Below are positions 52,056 through 61,071 of a DNA stretch of 64,000 nt, in pieces. The notes beneath the pieces were generated by a model. It did no database searches. It saw nothing but the letters and a program-made list of their open reading frames with translations, and was not told where the DNA came from. The stretch is from contig NZ_PTIX01000028.1 of assembly GCF_002934265.1 (NCBI RefSeq), positions 1 to 64,000 of the forward strand, in the 5' to 3' direction. The first letter of the stretch is position 1. Every line of letters begins with the position of its first letter. The stretch comes from Actinokineospora auranticolor. GTDB lineage: Bacteria > Actinomycetota > Actinomycetes > Mycobacteriales > Pseudonocardiaceae. Made by a program: the position numbers and the translations under genes.

Positions 52056-53398
52056 TCACCGCAGCGGCCTGGACCGGGCACGACGCCCGGCTGATCGGCG
52101 CGGCCGTGCTCGGCATCGCGCTGATCGTCGTGCTCATCACCAAGCTGAGGCTGCACCCGTTCCTGGCGCTGGTGCTGGGTTCCGGGCTGCTCGGGCTGGT
52201 GGCCGGGATGCCGGTGGCCAAGCTCGTCGAGAGCTTCACCAAGGGCGTCGGCTCGACGGTCGCGGGTGTCGGCGTGCTCATCGCGCTCGGCTCGATCCTG
52301 GGCAAGTTGCTCGCCGACTCCGGTGGCGCCGACCAGATCGTCGACACCATCCTCGGCCGCGCGTCCGGGCGGCGGCTGCCGTGGGCGATGGCGCTGGTGG
52401 CGGCGCTGATCGGCCTACCGATGTTCTTCGAGATCGGCTTGGTCATGCTGATCCCGGTCGTCCTGCTGGTGGCCCGGCGCAGCGGTCAGCCGGTGATGCT
52501 GCTGGCCATCCCGGCGCTGGCGGGCCTCTCGGTGCTGCACGGCCTGGTGCCGCCGCACCCCGGCCCCCTGGTCGCGGTCGACGCGCTGCACGCCAACCTG
52601 GGCCTGACGCTCGGGCTGGGTGTGCTGGTCGCCATCCCGACGGTGATCATCGCGGGTCCCCTGTTCGCCCGCTACGCCGCGCGGTGGGCGCCGGTCTCGC
52701 TGCCGGAGGAGCCGGAGCAGGAAGCGCGCGCGGAACGGCGTCCCAGCTTCGCGGCGACCCTGACCACCGTGCTGCTGCCGGTCGTGCTGATGCTCGGCAA
52801 GGCGCTGGCGGAGATCCTGCTCCCCGAGGACAACCCGGTCCGGCACGTGCTCGACTTCCTCGGCACCCCGCTGGTCGCGCTGCTGCTGGCGGTCCTGGTC
52901 GGCATGGTCGCCCTCGGCCGCGGCCTGGGCCGCGACGGCCTGTCGAAGTCGGTTTCGGACTCCCTGCCGCCGATCGCGGGCGTGCTGCTCATCGTCGGCG
53001 CGGGCGGCGGGTTCAAGCAGACGCTGGTCGACGCGGGCATCGGTGACGTGATCACCGGTCTGGCCAAGGACGCCGACTTCTCCCCGCTGCTGCTGGGCTG
53101 GCTGATCGCCGTCGCGATCCGCCTGGCCACCGGCTCGGCCACGGTCGCCACCATCTCGGCGGCGGGCATCATCGCCCCCTTGGCCGCGGACATGGCACCG
53201 ACCCAGGCCGCGCTGCTGGCCCTGGCCGTCGGCGCGGGTTCGCTGTTCTTCTCGCACGTGAACGACGCGGGCTTCTGGCTGGTCAAGGAGTCCTTCGGCC
53301 TGTCGGTCGGGCAGACGGTGAAGACCTGGTCGATCATGGAGACGATCATCTCGGTCGTCGCCATCGCGCTGATCTACCCGCTCAGCCTGCTGCTCTAG
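52052..53398 (+). CDS. gntP: Gluconate:H+ symporter, GntP family
   Basis: This 448-residue integral membrane protein has about 12-14 helices and the GntP signatures FFEIGLVMLIPV, PPHPGPLVAVDALHANLGLTLGLG, RLATGSATVATISAAGI and SHVNDAGFWLVKESFGLSVGQTVKTW. It imports gluconate (or a related sugar acid) for the coupled kinase. GTG 52052 overlaps the gntK stop (GTGA), so the pair is translationally coupled. The stop is followed within a few bases by an IS481-type transposase remnant. Confidence 0.93.
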   Translation: MITAAAWTGHDARLIGAAVLGIALIVVLITKLRLHPFLALVLGSGLLGLVAGMPVAKLVESFTKGVGSTVAGVGVLIALGSILGKLLADSGGADQIVDTILGRASGRRLPWAMALVAALIGLPMFFEIGLVMLIPVVLLVARRSGQPVMLLAIPALAGLSVLHGLVPPHPGPLVAVDALHANLGLTLGLGVLVAIPTVIIAGPLFARYAARWAPVSLPEEPEQEARAERRPSFAATLTTVLLPVVLMLGKALAEILLPEDNPVRHVLDFLGTPLVALLLAVLVGMVALGRGLGRDGLSKSVSDSLPPIAGVLLIVGAGGGFKQTLVDAGIGDVITGLAKDADFSPLLLGWLIAVAIRLATGSATVATISAAGIIAPLAADMAPTQAALLALAVGAGSLFFSHVNDAGFWLVKESFGLSVGQTVKTWSIMETIISVVAIALIYPLSLLL

Positions 53399-53399
53399 C

Positions 53400-53644
53400 T
53401 GTACTGACCTGATCTGGAAGAACGCTTGCGCTCGTCGCCGGAACGCGATCGCGGAGTCCTTGGTCTCCTCGGAGAGGATCTCGGTGTAGGCGAGTCGGGA
53501 GTGGTCGTCCACCGCGTTGTGCGGGAAGCCATAGCCGATCTGCGGGTTGCGGTAGGCGTTGCGCTTGGCGGTGGGGGTGCGTTGGCTGTCGCGTCCGCCG
53601 ACCTGACGTTGCGCCGCCCGCCGCAGCGGCAAGCCCTCCCGCAC
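53400..53644 (-). pseudogene. IS481-family transposase fragment
   Basis: On the minus strand about 80 codons encode RNPQIGYGFPHNAVDDHSRLA followed by YTEILSEETKDSAIAFRRR and AQAFF, which matches the DDE-domain region of IS481-family transposases (VDDHSRLAY is typical). Both the DNA-binding half and the last catalytic part are missing, as is a start codon in context; a complete protein would have about 300-350 residues. No terminal repeats remain. It is wedged between gntP and nudC, whose coding regions look intact. Confidence 0.78.
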
Positions 53645-53683
53645 ACCAAGATCATCCGATCACCTGTCGCCCCGTACCCAACC

Positions 53684-54670
53684 TCAGTGGTCAGTACAGC
53701 TAGCCCAGCTCTCGATCATCTGGCGGGCGATCGAGGTCTGCCCGGACAGCACCAGGTCGTCCAGCACACCACCGGCGTCGAGGGTGGCGCGCACCTGTTC
53801 CCGGGACACCCAGCGGGCCTCCTCGATCTCCCCCTCCGCCAAGGCGAACGGCAGCGCGCGGTCGGCGCGGGCGGTGAAGCCGAGCATGATCGACCGGGGG
53901 AACGGCCACGGCTGGCTGCCGAGGTAGCGGATGTCCCGCACGCGCAGCCCGACCTCTTCGAGGATCTCCCGCCGCACGCAGGCCTCAAGGGACTCACCGG
54001 TCTCGACGAACCCGGCCAGGACGGAGAACCGCCCCTCGGGCCAGTTCGCGCCACGGGCCAGGAGCACCTGCTCGCCGTTGACCCCGACGCCGTCGTGCAC
54101 CAGGCAGATGACGGCGGGGTCGGTGCGCGGGTACTCCTCCCGCCCGCACCCGGTGCAGCGCGACGCCCACCCGGCGGCCACGACCTCCACGGCAGACCCG
54201 CACTTGGCGCAGAAGCCCGCGCGGGCGTGCCAGTTGGCCAGTCCGACGGCGGTGGTGAAAAGGCCGGCGTCCACATCGTTGAGCTGGGCCCCGATCGTGC
54301 GCAGGTCCTGCCACCGCACCCCGTCGGCGTCCTCGGCACCGATCCACAACCCCCAGCTACCGGGCGGGGGATCCACCGGGCGCAGGTCGGCGTCGGTGTG
54401 GAGCGACCAGTACGCGGCGTCCCCGAGCTGCCCGAGGAGTCGGGCGTCCGGGGGGCGGGAGTCGCTGACGGCCGTGGCGGGCCGCAGCGCGAGCGCGGTG
54501 TCGCCGGGGAGCAGCGGGACCCGGCCCTTCTTGTCGACCAACAGCACCTGGCCGACCTTCCACAACTGGTCCAGCCGCCCCTCGTCCTTGCGGGCAGCCT
54601 CGTCCCGGTCCACGGCGGACCTGGACAGAGTCGGCAAACCGGACAGCTGGAACGGCAGTGGCTGGGTCAT
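53684..54670 (-). CDS. nudC: NAD+ diphosphatase / NAD-cap hydrolase NudC
   Basis: This 328-residue Nudix enzyme has an N-terminal domain of about 150 residues and a zinc ribbon (CAKC ... CTGC). The Nudix box GFVETGESLEACVRREILEE with its following VGL is complete, and the NudC signature SQPWPFPRS is present. It hydrolyses NAD(H) to NMN(H) and AMP; in E. coli and mycobacteria it also removes NAD caps from RNA or acts on drug-NAD adducts. ATG 54670 was chosen; upstream in-frame sequence is non-coding in character. Confidence 0.94.
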   Translation of the reverse strand: MTQPLPFQLSGLPTLSRSAVDRDEAARKDEGRLDQLWKVGQVLLVDKKGRVPLLPGDTALALRPATAVSDSRPPDARLLGQLGDAAYWSLHTDADLRPVDPPPGSWGLWIGAEDADGVRWQDLRTIGAQLNDVDAGLFTTAVGLANWHARAGFCAKCGSAVEVVAAGWASRCTGCGREEYPRTDPAVICLVHDGVGVNGEQVLLARGANWPEGRFSVLAGFVETGESLEACVRREILEEVGLRVRDIRYLGSQPWPFPRSIMLGFTARADRALPFALAEGEIEEARWVSREQVRATLDAGGVLDDLVLSGQTSIARQMIESWASCTDH

Positions 54671-55013
54671 GCCCCCATCCTCTACCAACCGACCCGGGAC
54701 AGCCTGTGTCTTTCCCCTCCGCTTACCGCCACCCGCGTCCACGCCCCGGCCGAGCCCGCGCACCCGCTCACGACCATGCCGGATCAGCATGTCTTGCCCG
54801 CAGACACATGCCGCGCCCTCGCCCCCATGCGCTACCCGCATTCCCAGCGAGCCAAGGTCCACAGCGAGCCTGTGCCCACAGCAAGACCCGCGCCCGCTGG
54901 CCCGGGCCGGTGTCCACACCGAGCCCCGAGTTGTCCACAGGCTTGATCGTCTTCGGCCGGGACTGTCGGTCCCGGCCGGTAGAATGGATACCGGGGGCCG
55001 GAGGCGTGCCGCC
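54671..55013. other. 343-bp gap between nudC and metallopeptidase genes
   Basis: No gene is seen. It contains four DnaA-box-like sequences within 85 bp: AGGTCCACA (54855-54863), GTGCCCACA (54872-54880), GTGTCCACA (54910-54918) and TTGTCCACA (54931-54939). It also contains the terminator of the metallopeptidase gene at 54954-54978. The nudC promoter must lie in 54671-54850 on the minus strand but is not obvious. Confidence 0.5.
54954..54978 (-). terminator. Terminator after the zinc metallopeptidase gene
   Basis: CGGCCGGGAC (54954-54963) pairs perfectly with GTCCCGGCCG (54969-54978) over a 5-nt loop, 35 nt beyond the stop at 55014 on the minus strand. Confidence 0.65.
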
Positions 55014-56240
55014 TCAGGAAACCGCCTCCGGACCGATGTTCCACGTGTTGCACTGGTAGGTCAGGTTCTTGGTGTAGCCCTGCTCCTGCCACCCGCCGTT
55101 GTGGTCCGGGCTGCCGTGGTCCCGGGGGACGCCTTCCTGCCAGTCGCCGCGGTGGTAGCCGTCCTGGATCGCCACGTCGACGAGGCCCTTGTTGATCGAG
55201 CCGCCGCCGCGCGCGCCCGCGGCGAGCCACATCCCGCCGAAGCAGGAAGCCTGGAGTTCGCTGCGGCGGGACAGTTCCAGGCCTGCCGCGGTCTGGTCCC
55301 CCGCCTCGTAGCGGGCGTTCCAGTAGGCTTCGGTGACCCCCGACATGGCTTGGATGTGGTGGCCGAACTCGTGGGCGAACAGCGCCAGGTAGTTGCCGAC
55401 CCCGTAGCCCTCGTCGGCCTGCAACCCCTCGTACGGCATGTACAGCGTGTTGTTCTGCGAGCAGTAGAACGCCGCCACGACGCCGTCGCTCTCGCTACCG
55501 CACGGGCTGCTCCACTGCTTGCCCGTCGGCGATTCCAACTTGGGCGAGATGTACGGCAGGTTGGCGCGTTGCATGACCGGCGCCCACGCCTTGTCGAAAC
55601 ACGGGATGGCCGCCGCGAAGAAGGCGTGCGCGCTGGACGGGTCGTTGCGCCACGCGGGCAGGTTGCAGGTGACCGTTGTGGTGCTGTTGTTGCCCATGAA
55701 CAACGGGTTGTTCACAGTGGCGTACACCGGCTGCGGCCTCGACGCCGTCGCAGTGGTCCGCGGAGCCGTCGTAGTAGTGGCCTGACGCGTCCCCGTAGTG
55801 GTGGTGGACGTGCTCGCACGCGGCGCGGTAGTCGTGGTGACGACAACCGTTGTGGTCGTCGTAGTGGTGGTGCTCGGCGGGGTGTACGAGGTGCTGGGAG
55901 CGCTATAGCCGACGTCATGGGAACGCTTGGGCTTGTGTAAGAGCACATTCAGGCTCACAACGCCCGTGGCCGCCAAGAGAATCACCGACAACGTGATCGC
56001 GACGATCATCCCCGTATTGGACTTCGGCCGCATCGGCGGCGCCCACACCGGCGCGTAGCCCGGCGGCGGCCCGTACTGCCCGTACTGCCGGGGGTGCTGC
56101 GCGGACCCGAAGTACATCCCTTGTGGACCGTACGGACCGGGCGCGGGCGGCAGCGGCTGGGCCATCGGCGGGGGTGCCACCGGCATCGGCGGTGGATACG
56201 GACCGTGTCCGTACCACGGACCCATCGGCGGCTGGTTCAT
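55014..56240 (-). CDS. Neutral zinc metallopeptidase, YpfJ-like, membrane-anchored
   Basis: This 408-residue protein has a Pro/Gly/Tyr-rich cytoplasmic N-terminus (about 1-70), one membrane helix (about 76-98) and a Thr-rich linker with several poly-Thr runs (about 118-165). The extracellular zincin domain has HEFGHHIQ (about 289-296) and the family's second conserved segment ELSRRSELQASCFGG. The fold is that of YpfJ-type neutral zinc metallopeptidases. Substrates are unknown. ATG 56240 follows GGGGGAACG. The gene diverges from a DUF2207 membrane protein. Confidence 0.85.
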   Translation of the reverse strand: MNQPPMGPWYGHGPYPPPMPVAPPPMAQPLPPAPGPYGPQGMYFGSAQHPRQYGQYGPPPGYAPVWAPPMRPKSNTGMIVAITLSVILLAATGVVSLNVLLHKPKRSHDVGYSAPSTSYTPPSTTTTTTTTVVVTTTTAPRASTSTTTTGTRQATTTTAPRTTATASRPQPVYATVNNPLFMGNNSTTTVTCNLPAWRNDPSSAHAFFAAAIPCFDKAWAPVMQRANLPYISPKLESPTGKQWSSPCGSESDGVVAAFYCSQNNTLYMPYEGLQADEGYGVGNYLALFAHEFGHHIQAMSGVTEAYWNARYEAGDQTAAGLELSRRSELQASCFGGMWLAAGARGGGSINKGLVDVAIQDGYHRGDWQEGVPRDHGSPDHNGGWQEQGYTKNLTYQCNTWNIGPEAVS

Positions 56241-56317
56241 CGTTCCCCCGGATTCCCCTCAACCGATTTGGCCGGACCGGCGGTGAGCATAGGCGCGCTC
56301 GACTATCGTTCGCTGCC

Positions 56318-58039
56318 GTGTTGACGAATTGGGGGGTCACCGCCGCGGCGCTGGTGGCGGGCATCACGTTCGGCGCGGCGCAGCCGTCGTTCCCGTCGCT
56401 GCCGCCGAACCCGCCGACCATCGATTTCCCGGTCCCCACGCAGACCGGGACCGGTGTGCCGCCGACGTTCAAGCCGATACCGGCGCCGGGTTCGACGAAC
56501 CCGCGGCCGTCCGGCGTGGTGCCCACCCCGGTGCTGCCGCGCAGCGTCAACGTGCAGCTCAAGGTGGAGCGCGACGGCAGCCTCACGGTGCAGGAGCAGG
56601 TCATCGTGCAGGCCCGGCAGCGGATGAAGCGGACCGCGCCGCTGCGCATCGGCGACCGGGTGTTCACCGTGCGCGACGCGACCGTGCAGGGCAACGGGAC
56701 AACCGCGATCACCCCGGACACCTTCACCATCGACCTCGGCGAGGGCGCGTCGACCGTGCGGTACACCGTGGACGGCGCCATCGCCGACCTCGGCGACCGC
56801 CTCCAGTTCCGCTGGCCGGTGGCCAGCGGCTGGGACAGCGTGCTGGTGCTGGTGCGCGCCTCCCTGCTGACCCCGAAGCCCGGCCGCGACTTCGTCTGCC
56901 TGGCGGGCCCCGCGGGCACCGAGCAGCCCTGCCAGTCCGCGGTCACCGACTCCGGCGGCATCCTCCGCGTCCGGCAGGGGAACCTGGCGGTCGGCGGCCG
57001 GATCGACCTCTCCGCCAATCTCGATTCCGGGATGGTGCCGGTCAACGCCAGGTTCGAGCGTTCGGAGAACGACGCCTTCGCGTTGACACCGCTCGGCGGT
57101 GGCGGTCTCGGCTTGGTGGCTCTGCTGTTGCTCGGCGGGTTCGCCGCGTTGTGGACGGCCCGTGGGCGTGACGCGAAGGCATTGGTGGCCGAGGTGCCGT
57201 CCGTGGACCTCTTAGCCACCAACGCCGGTCAGGTCTCCTTCGCCTCCCCCGACGGTGTGCTCCCCGGACAGGCCGGAACGGTTGTCGACGAGCGGGTGGA
57301 CGCGCGGGACCTCAGCGCCACCGTGGTCGACCTCGCGGTGCGCAACTACCTGTGGATCACCGAGGCGGGTAGCGACTGGCAGATCGTCCGACGCAACCCG
57401 GCCGACGACTCCCTGACCGCGTACGAACTCGCGGTCTACGACGCCCTCTTACCCAACGGCGCCGGCTCCGTCACCCTGTCCTCGCTCCGCTCCACCCCAC
57501 CGGACCTGTCCAAGGCGCGTAGTGCGCTCTACGCGGACGCGGTCTCCCGCAACTGGTTCAGCCGTCACCCCCAAGGCATCGGACGTCTGGGAATCGCGGG
57601 CATCGCGCTCCTCGTCGTCGGTATCGCGGGCACCGTCCTCTTGGCGCTCAACGACGGTTCCGCACTTCTCGGTATCGCGGTCGGTATCGCCGGTCTCGGC
57701 CTCTTGCTCGGTTCCCGTTTCGTGCCCGCACGGACCAAACGCGGCAGCGTGCTCGTGCAGCAGGTGCGCGGTGTCTTGGCCTTCCTGCAGAAGGCACGCG
57801 CGGACGACGTCCCCTCCTCCGACCGCGAAATGGTCTTCTCCCGGTCCCTGCCCTACGCGGTCGCGTTGGGGGAGACCGAGGCGTGGTTGACCCGTTTCGG
57901 CGCTCTAGACCCATCGGCCGATGGCACACCCGGTCTCTACTGGTACGCCACCCAGGACCCCACCGCCGACCTGCAGCGGTTCACCGCCCAGTTCCAGACC
58001 TTCCTGGCGACCCTCGACGACATCCTCGGCAAACACTGA
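56318..58039 (+). CDS. DUF2207-family membrane protein
   Basis: This 573-residue protein has a signal-like start and an extracellular domain with Pro-rich segment and VQLKVERDGSLTVQEQVIV (the beta-domain that begins DUF2207 proteins). One helix (about 252-272) follows, then a cytoplasmic part with VDLAVRNYLWI, a helix pair (about 426-468) and a cytoplasmic C-terminal domain. DUF2207 function is unknown; it is frequent in actinobacterial envelopes. GTG 56318 is preceded by TATCGT at 8 nt and no ribosome site. Two rare TTA codons occur at 57212-57214 and 57449-57451, and the second half uses more A/T-ending codons than the first. Confidence 0.8.
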   Translation: MLTNWGVTAAALVAGITFGAAQPSFPSLPPNPPTIDFPVPTQTGTGVPPTFKPIPAPGSTNPRPSGVVPTPVLPRSVNVQLKVERDGSLTVQEQVIVQARQRMKRTAPLRIGDRVFTVRDATVQGNGTTAITPDTFTIDLGEGASTVRYTVDGAIADLGDRLQFRWPVASGWDSVLVLVRASLLTPKPGRDFVCLAGPAGTEQPCQSAVTDSGGILRVRQGNLAVGGRIDLSANLDSGMVPVNARFERSENDAFALTPLGGGGLGLVALLLLGGFAALWTARGRDAKALVAEVPSVDLLATNAGQVSFASPDGVLPGQAGTVVDERVDARDLSATVVDLAVRNYLWITEAGSDWQIVRRNPADDSLTAYELAVYDALLPNGAGSVTLSSLRSTPPDLSKARSALYADAVSRNWFSRHPQGIGRLGIAGIALLVVGIAGTVLLALNDGSALLGIAVGIAGLGLLLGSRFVPARTKRGSVLVQQVRGVLAFLQKARADDVPSSDREMVFSRSLPYAVALGETEAWLTRFGALDPSADGTPGLYWYATQDPTADLQRFTAQFQTFLATLDDILGKH

Positions 58040-58073
58040 GAGTAGCTACAACAACGCGACTTGATCTGCGTAA

Positions 58074-58089
58074 ACCCCCACAAGGGGGT
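58074..58089 (+). terminator. Short hairpin after the DUF2207 gene
   Basis: ACCCCC (58074-58079) pairs with GGGGGT (58084-58089) over a 4-nt loop, 34 nt after the stop. The stem is only 6 bp and there is no U run. Confidence 0.4.
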
Positions 58090-58169
58090 CGCTGGCGCGC
58101 CCTAAAACACTCGGTGTACCTTTCGCCCACTCTGTCTACCCTCGATCGGGTGTCTCGGGAGGTCACACG

Positions 58170-59639
58170 GTGTCCATCGTGCACAGACTGGCGGCTGGCG
58201 CCGCCGCGAGCGTCGCCCTCGTGGCGCTGGCCGTCCCCGCGCTCGCCCAGGCAGACCCGGAGTACCCGGTCGAGGTCGGCCAGCCGACGCTCGCCACGGC
58301 GGTCAGCGTGTGCGACGGCGGCAAGAGCGGCGTCGAGGTGATCCTCGACGACCGCGACGAGCCCTACACCGTCAGGCTGACCGGGTCCGCCTTACCGGCG
58401 CAGAAGTCGACCTACGACGACGAGCACGGGGTCAACCGCGTGCTGTTCACCCCCGTCCCGGTCGGCTCGTACACCGTGGAGATCGAGGGCGCGGACGAGA
58501 AGTCCGACGGTCTCCCCGTGACGGTGAAGCCGTGCAAGGACCTCGACCCCGCCAAGGGCGAGTTGAACGTCAGCGTGGCCTGCCGCGGCGGCTGGGGCGT
58601 GGCCACCTTCGAGATCGCCAACCCGGCGACCGGCGACGTGCGCAACTACACGCTGCAGATCAACAACCCGTACGCCTACAACGTCGAGGTCGCGGCCGGG
58701 GTCTTCCTGAGCATCACCGACAACCTCTACGACGACGGCGAGTACGTGGCCACCCTGCGCGGCGACGGCTTCGAGACGCCGCTGGTCCGCAAGTTCACCG
58801 TCAAGTGCGCCTCGGACAAGGCCCCCGGCGTCGGCACCTACGCGCTCTGCGACAGCAAGCCGGACGTGACGAGCCCGGCGCAGCTGTGGGTCGAGCTCGA
58901 CAACCCGAACCGCGCGGCCGTCGAGTACTCCGTCACCGCGAACTCGTTGACCAAGAAGGTGTCCGTGCCCGGCGCCTCGCACGGCAACGTCAACCTCGGC
59001 GGGATCCCGGCGGGCGACTACCCGGTTGTCGTCAAGGGGTCCGACGGCACGGAAGCCGTTACCGGCGTGTCGGTGGACCACTGCGCCGACGTGAAGGTCG
59101 ACCGCGACGGCCTCCAGGTCGCCACCCGGTGCGTGGACGACGCTTCCGTGGTGACCGTGCGCTTCTACGCCGTCGGCCCCTACCCGTCCGAGCGCAAGTT
59201 CAGCATCGAGGGCACCCCGCGCTTCGACGCCACCGTCCGCTTCGACGGTGACGGCGTCTACCGGTGGACGCGCCACGTCGGACTCTTCGAGGACGGCGTC
59301 TACACCGCGCACCTGACCGGCGGCGGCCTCGACACCACGGAGAAGTTCACCGTGGACTGTGCAAAGGACACCCCGCAGCCGACCACCACGGTGTCCACCC
59401 CGGACACCACTACGACCCCCAAGCCGACGGAGCCGTCGCAGCCGCAGGAATCGACCCCGGCCGTCACCACCTCGGCCGCGCCGGTGCCCCCGGGCGACGG
59501 CGGCACGTCCCCGGACGGCGGGCTCCCGGTCACCGGTGTCGCCGTCGGCGGCATGGTGCTCCTCGGCCTGGCCGCGCTCGGCGGCGGCACCGCGCTGCTG
59601 ATCGTCGTGCGGCGCAGGCGGGCGGCCGGACAGGGCTAA
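58170..59639 (+). CDS. Sortase-anchored surface protein with LPVTG motif
   Basis: This 489-residue protein has a cleavable signal (hydrophobic 10-25, ending AQA), then repeated Ig-like beta modules each with a pair of cysteines. A Thr/Pro/Ser-rich stalk (about 400-450) leads to a sorting signal: LPVTG at 452-456, hydrophobic segment and RRRR tail. Sortase would link it to the cell wall. No sortase gene is in the window. The modules look like adhesive or structural domains; the ligand is unknown. GTG 58170 follows GGGAGG at about 7 nt. A TTA codon lies at 58392-58394. Confidence 0.85.
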   Translation: MSIVHRLAAGAAASVALVALAVPALAQADPEYPVEVGQPTLATAVSVCDGGKSGVEVILDDRDEPYTVRLTGSALPAQKSTYDDEHGVNRVLFTPVPVGSYTVEIEGADEKSDGLPVTVKPCKDLDPAKGELNVSVACRGGWGVATFEIANPATGDVRNYTLQINNPYAYNVEVAAGVFLSITDNLYDDGEYVATLRGDGFETPLVRKFTVKCASDKAPGVGTYALCDSKPDVTSPAQLWVELDNPNRAAVEYSVTANSLTKKVSVPGASHGNVNLGGIPAGDYPVVVKGSDGTEAVTGVSVDHCADVKVDRDGLQVATRCVDDASVVTVRFYAVGPYPSERKFSIEGTPRFDATVRFDGDGVYRWTRHVGLFEDGVYTAHLTGGGLDTTEKFTVDCAKDTPQPTTTVSTPDTTTTPKPTEPSQPQESTPAVTTSAAPVPPGDGGTSPDGGLPVTGVAVGGMVLLGLAALGGGTALLIVVRRRRAAGQG

Positions 59640-59747
59640 CCGGTCCGGGGTATCGGTCCGGGGTCGGCAAAACCGGCACACCGAGTTATCCACAGGCGGG
59701 CACCGCTTGGTGTCCGCCTGTGGCGCGTCTCCCGTAGGCTCCGGGGT

Positions 59748-61031
59748 GTGACCGTCTCCCAGCCGCACAGGTACACCCTCGCCAACGGCCTGCGGGTCGT
59801 CCTGGCACCGGACGACACGTCGCCGGTCGTCGGCGTCAGCGTGCACTACGACGTGGGCTTCCGCTCCGAGCCCGAGGGTCGGACCGGGTTCGCGCACCTG
59901 TTCGAGCACCTGATGTTCCAGGGCAGCGAGAGCCTCGAGAAGCTGGCGCACTTCCGCCACGTCCAGTCCTCCGGCGGCACGTTCAACGGCTCCACCCACC
60001 CGGACTACACGGATTACTTCGAAGTCCTGCCCAGCGCCGCGCTGGAACGGGCGCTGTTCCTGGAAGCCGACCGGATGCGCGCGCCGAAGCTCACCGAGGA
60101 GAACCTGCGCAACCAGATCGACGTGGTGAAGGAGGAGATCCGGCTCAACGTGCTCAACCGCCCGTACGGCGGGTTCCCCTGGATCCTGCTGCCGCCGGTC
60201 CTGTTCGACACCTTCCCCAACGCGCACAACGGCTACGGCGGCTTCGAGGACCTGGAGCAGGCGACGGTCGCCGACTGCGCGGCGTTCTTCGACACCTACT
60301 ACGCCCCGGCCAACGCGGTGCTCACCGTCGCGGGCGACTTCACGATCGACGGCGCCAAGGCGCTCATCGAGAAGCACTTCGGTGACGTGCCCGCCCGCCC
60401 GCGCCCGCAACGGCCGTCGTTCGCCGAGCCGCCGCCCGCCGCCGAGGTGCGCGCCGACCACCCGGACCCGCTGGCCCCGCTGCCCGCGGTCGCCATCGGC
60501 TACCGCATCCCGGACCCGGTCGACGAGTTGGACGCGTACCTGGCGTTCCTGGTGCTCGCGGGCGTGCTCACCGACGGCGACGGCTCCCGCCTGCAGCAGC
60601 GCCTGGTCTACGGCGAGCAGCTGGTCAGCGAGGTCAGCGCGGGCTGCGGCATGTTCGGCCCGTTCGAGGCGCGCGACCCGGACACGTTCACCATCTCCGC
60701 GATGTACTCGCCGGAGGTCGACCTGGACACGGTCCTCGCCGCGGTCGACTCCGAGCTGGAGAAGCTGGCCGCCACCCCACCCGACCCCGCCGAGCTGGCG
60801 AAGGTCACCGCGCGCTGGGCGGCGAGCCTGCACAAGGAGCACGACCGGATCGTCAGCCGAACCCTGGCGCTGGGCGCGTTCGAACTGCTCTACGGCAACC
60901 CGTCGCTGGTCTACGAGCTGCCGGAGAAGATCAAGGCCGTCACCCCCGACGCGGTGTCCGCCGCGGCCAAGACGCTGCGCCCGGACAGCCGGGCCATCCT
61001 CACCGTCACCCCGTCCGGCGGTGCGCGGTGA
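59748..61031 (+). CDS. M16-family zinc metalloprotease, catalytic subunit
   Basis: This 427-residue pitrilysin/MPP-beta-like protease has the inverted zinc motif HLFEH at residues 50-54 in GFAHLFEHLMFQGS, with the distal Glu in VVKEEIRLN about residue 130. The next gene encodes a partner without the motif, so the two probably form a heterodimer as in mitochondrial processing peptidase. No signal peptide is seen; cytoplasmic. GTG 59748 has TAGGCT (59735-59740) at 7 nt, a leaderless pattern. A perfect DnaA box TTATCCACA lies upstream at 59686-59694. Confidence 0.9.
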   Translation: MTVSQPHRYTLANGLRVVLAPDDTSPVVGVSVHYDVGFRSEPEGRTGFAHLFEHLMFQGSESLEKLAHFRHVQSSGGTFNGSTHPDYTDYFEVLPSAALERALFLEADRMRAPKLTEENLRNQIDVVKEEIRLNVLNRPYGGFPWILLPPVLFDTFPNAHNGYGGFEDLEQATVADCAAFFDTYYAPANAVLTVAGDFTIDGAKALIEKHFGDVPARPRPQRPSFAEPPPAAEVRADHPDPLAPLPAVAIGYRIPDPVDELDAYLAFLVLAGVLTDGDGSRLQQRLVYGEQLVSEVSAGCGMFGPFEARDPDTFTISAMYSPEVDLDTVLAAVDSELEKLAATPPDPAELAKVTARWAASLHKEHDRIVSRTLALGAFELLYGNPSLVYELPEKIKAVTPDAVSAAAKTLRPDSRAILTVTPSGGAR

Positions 61032-61071
61032 GCTACGAGTCGACAACCGAGAAGTCCGCAGGAGGAGACCA

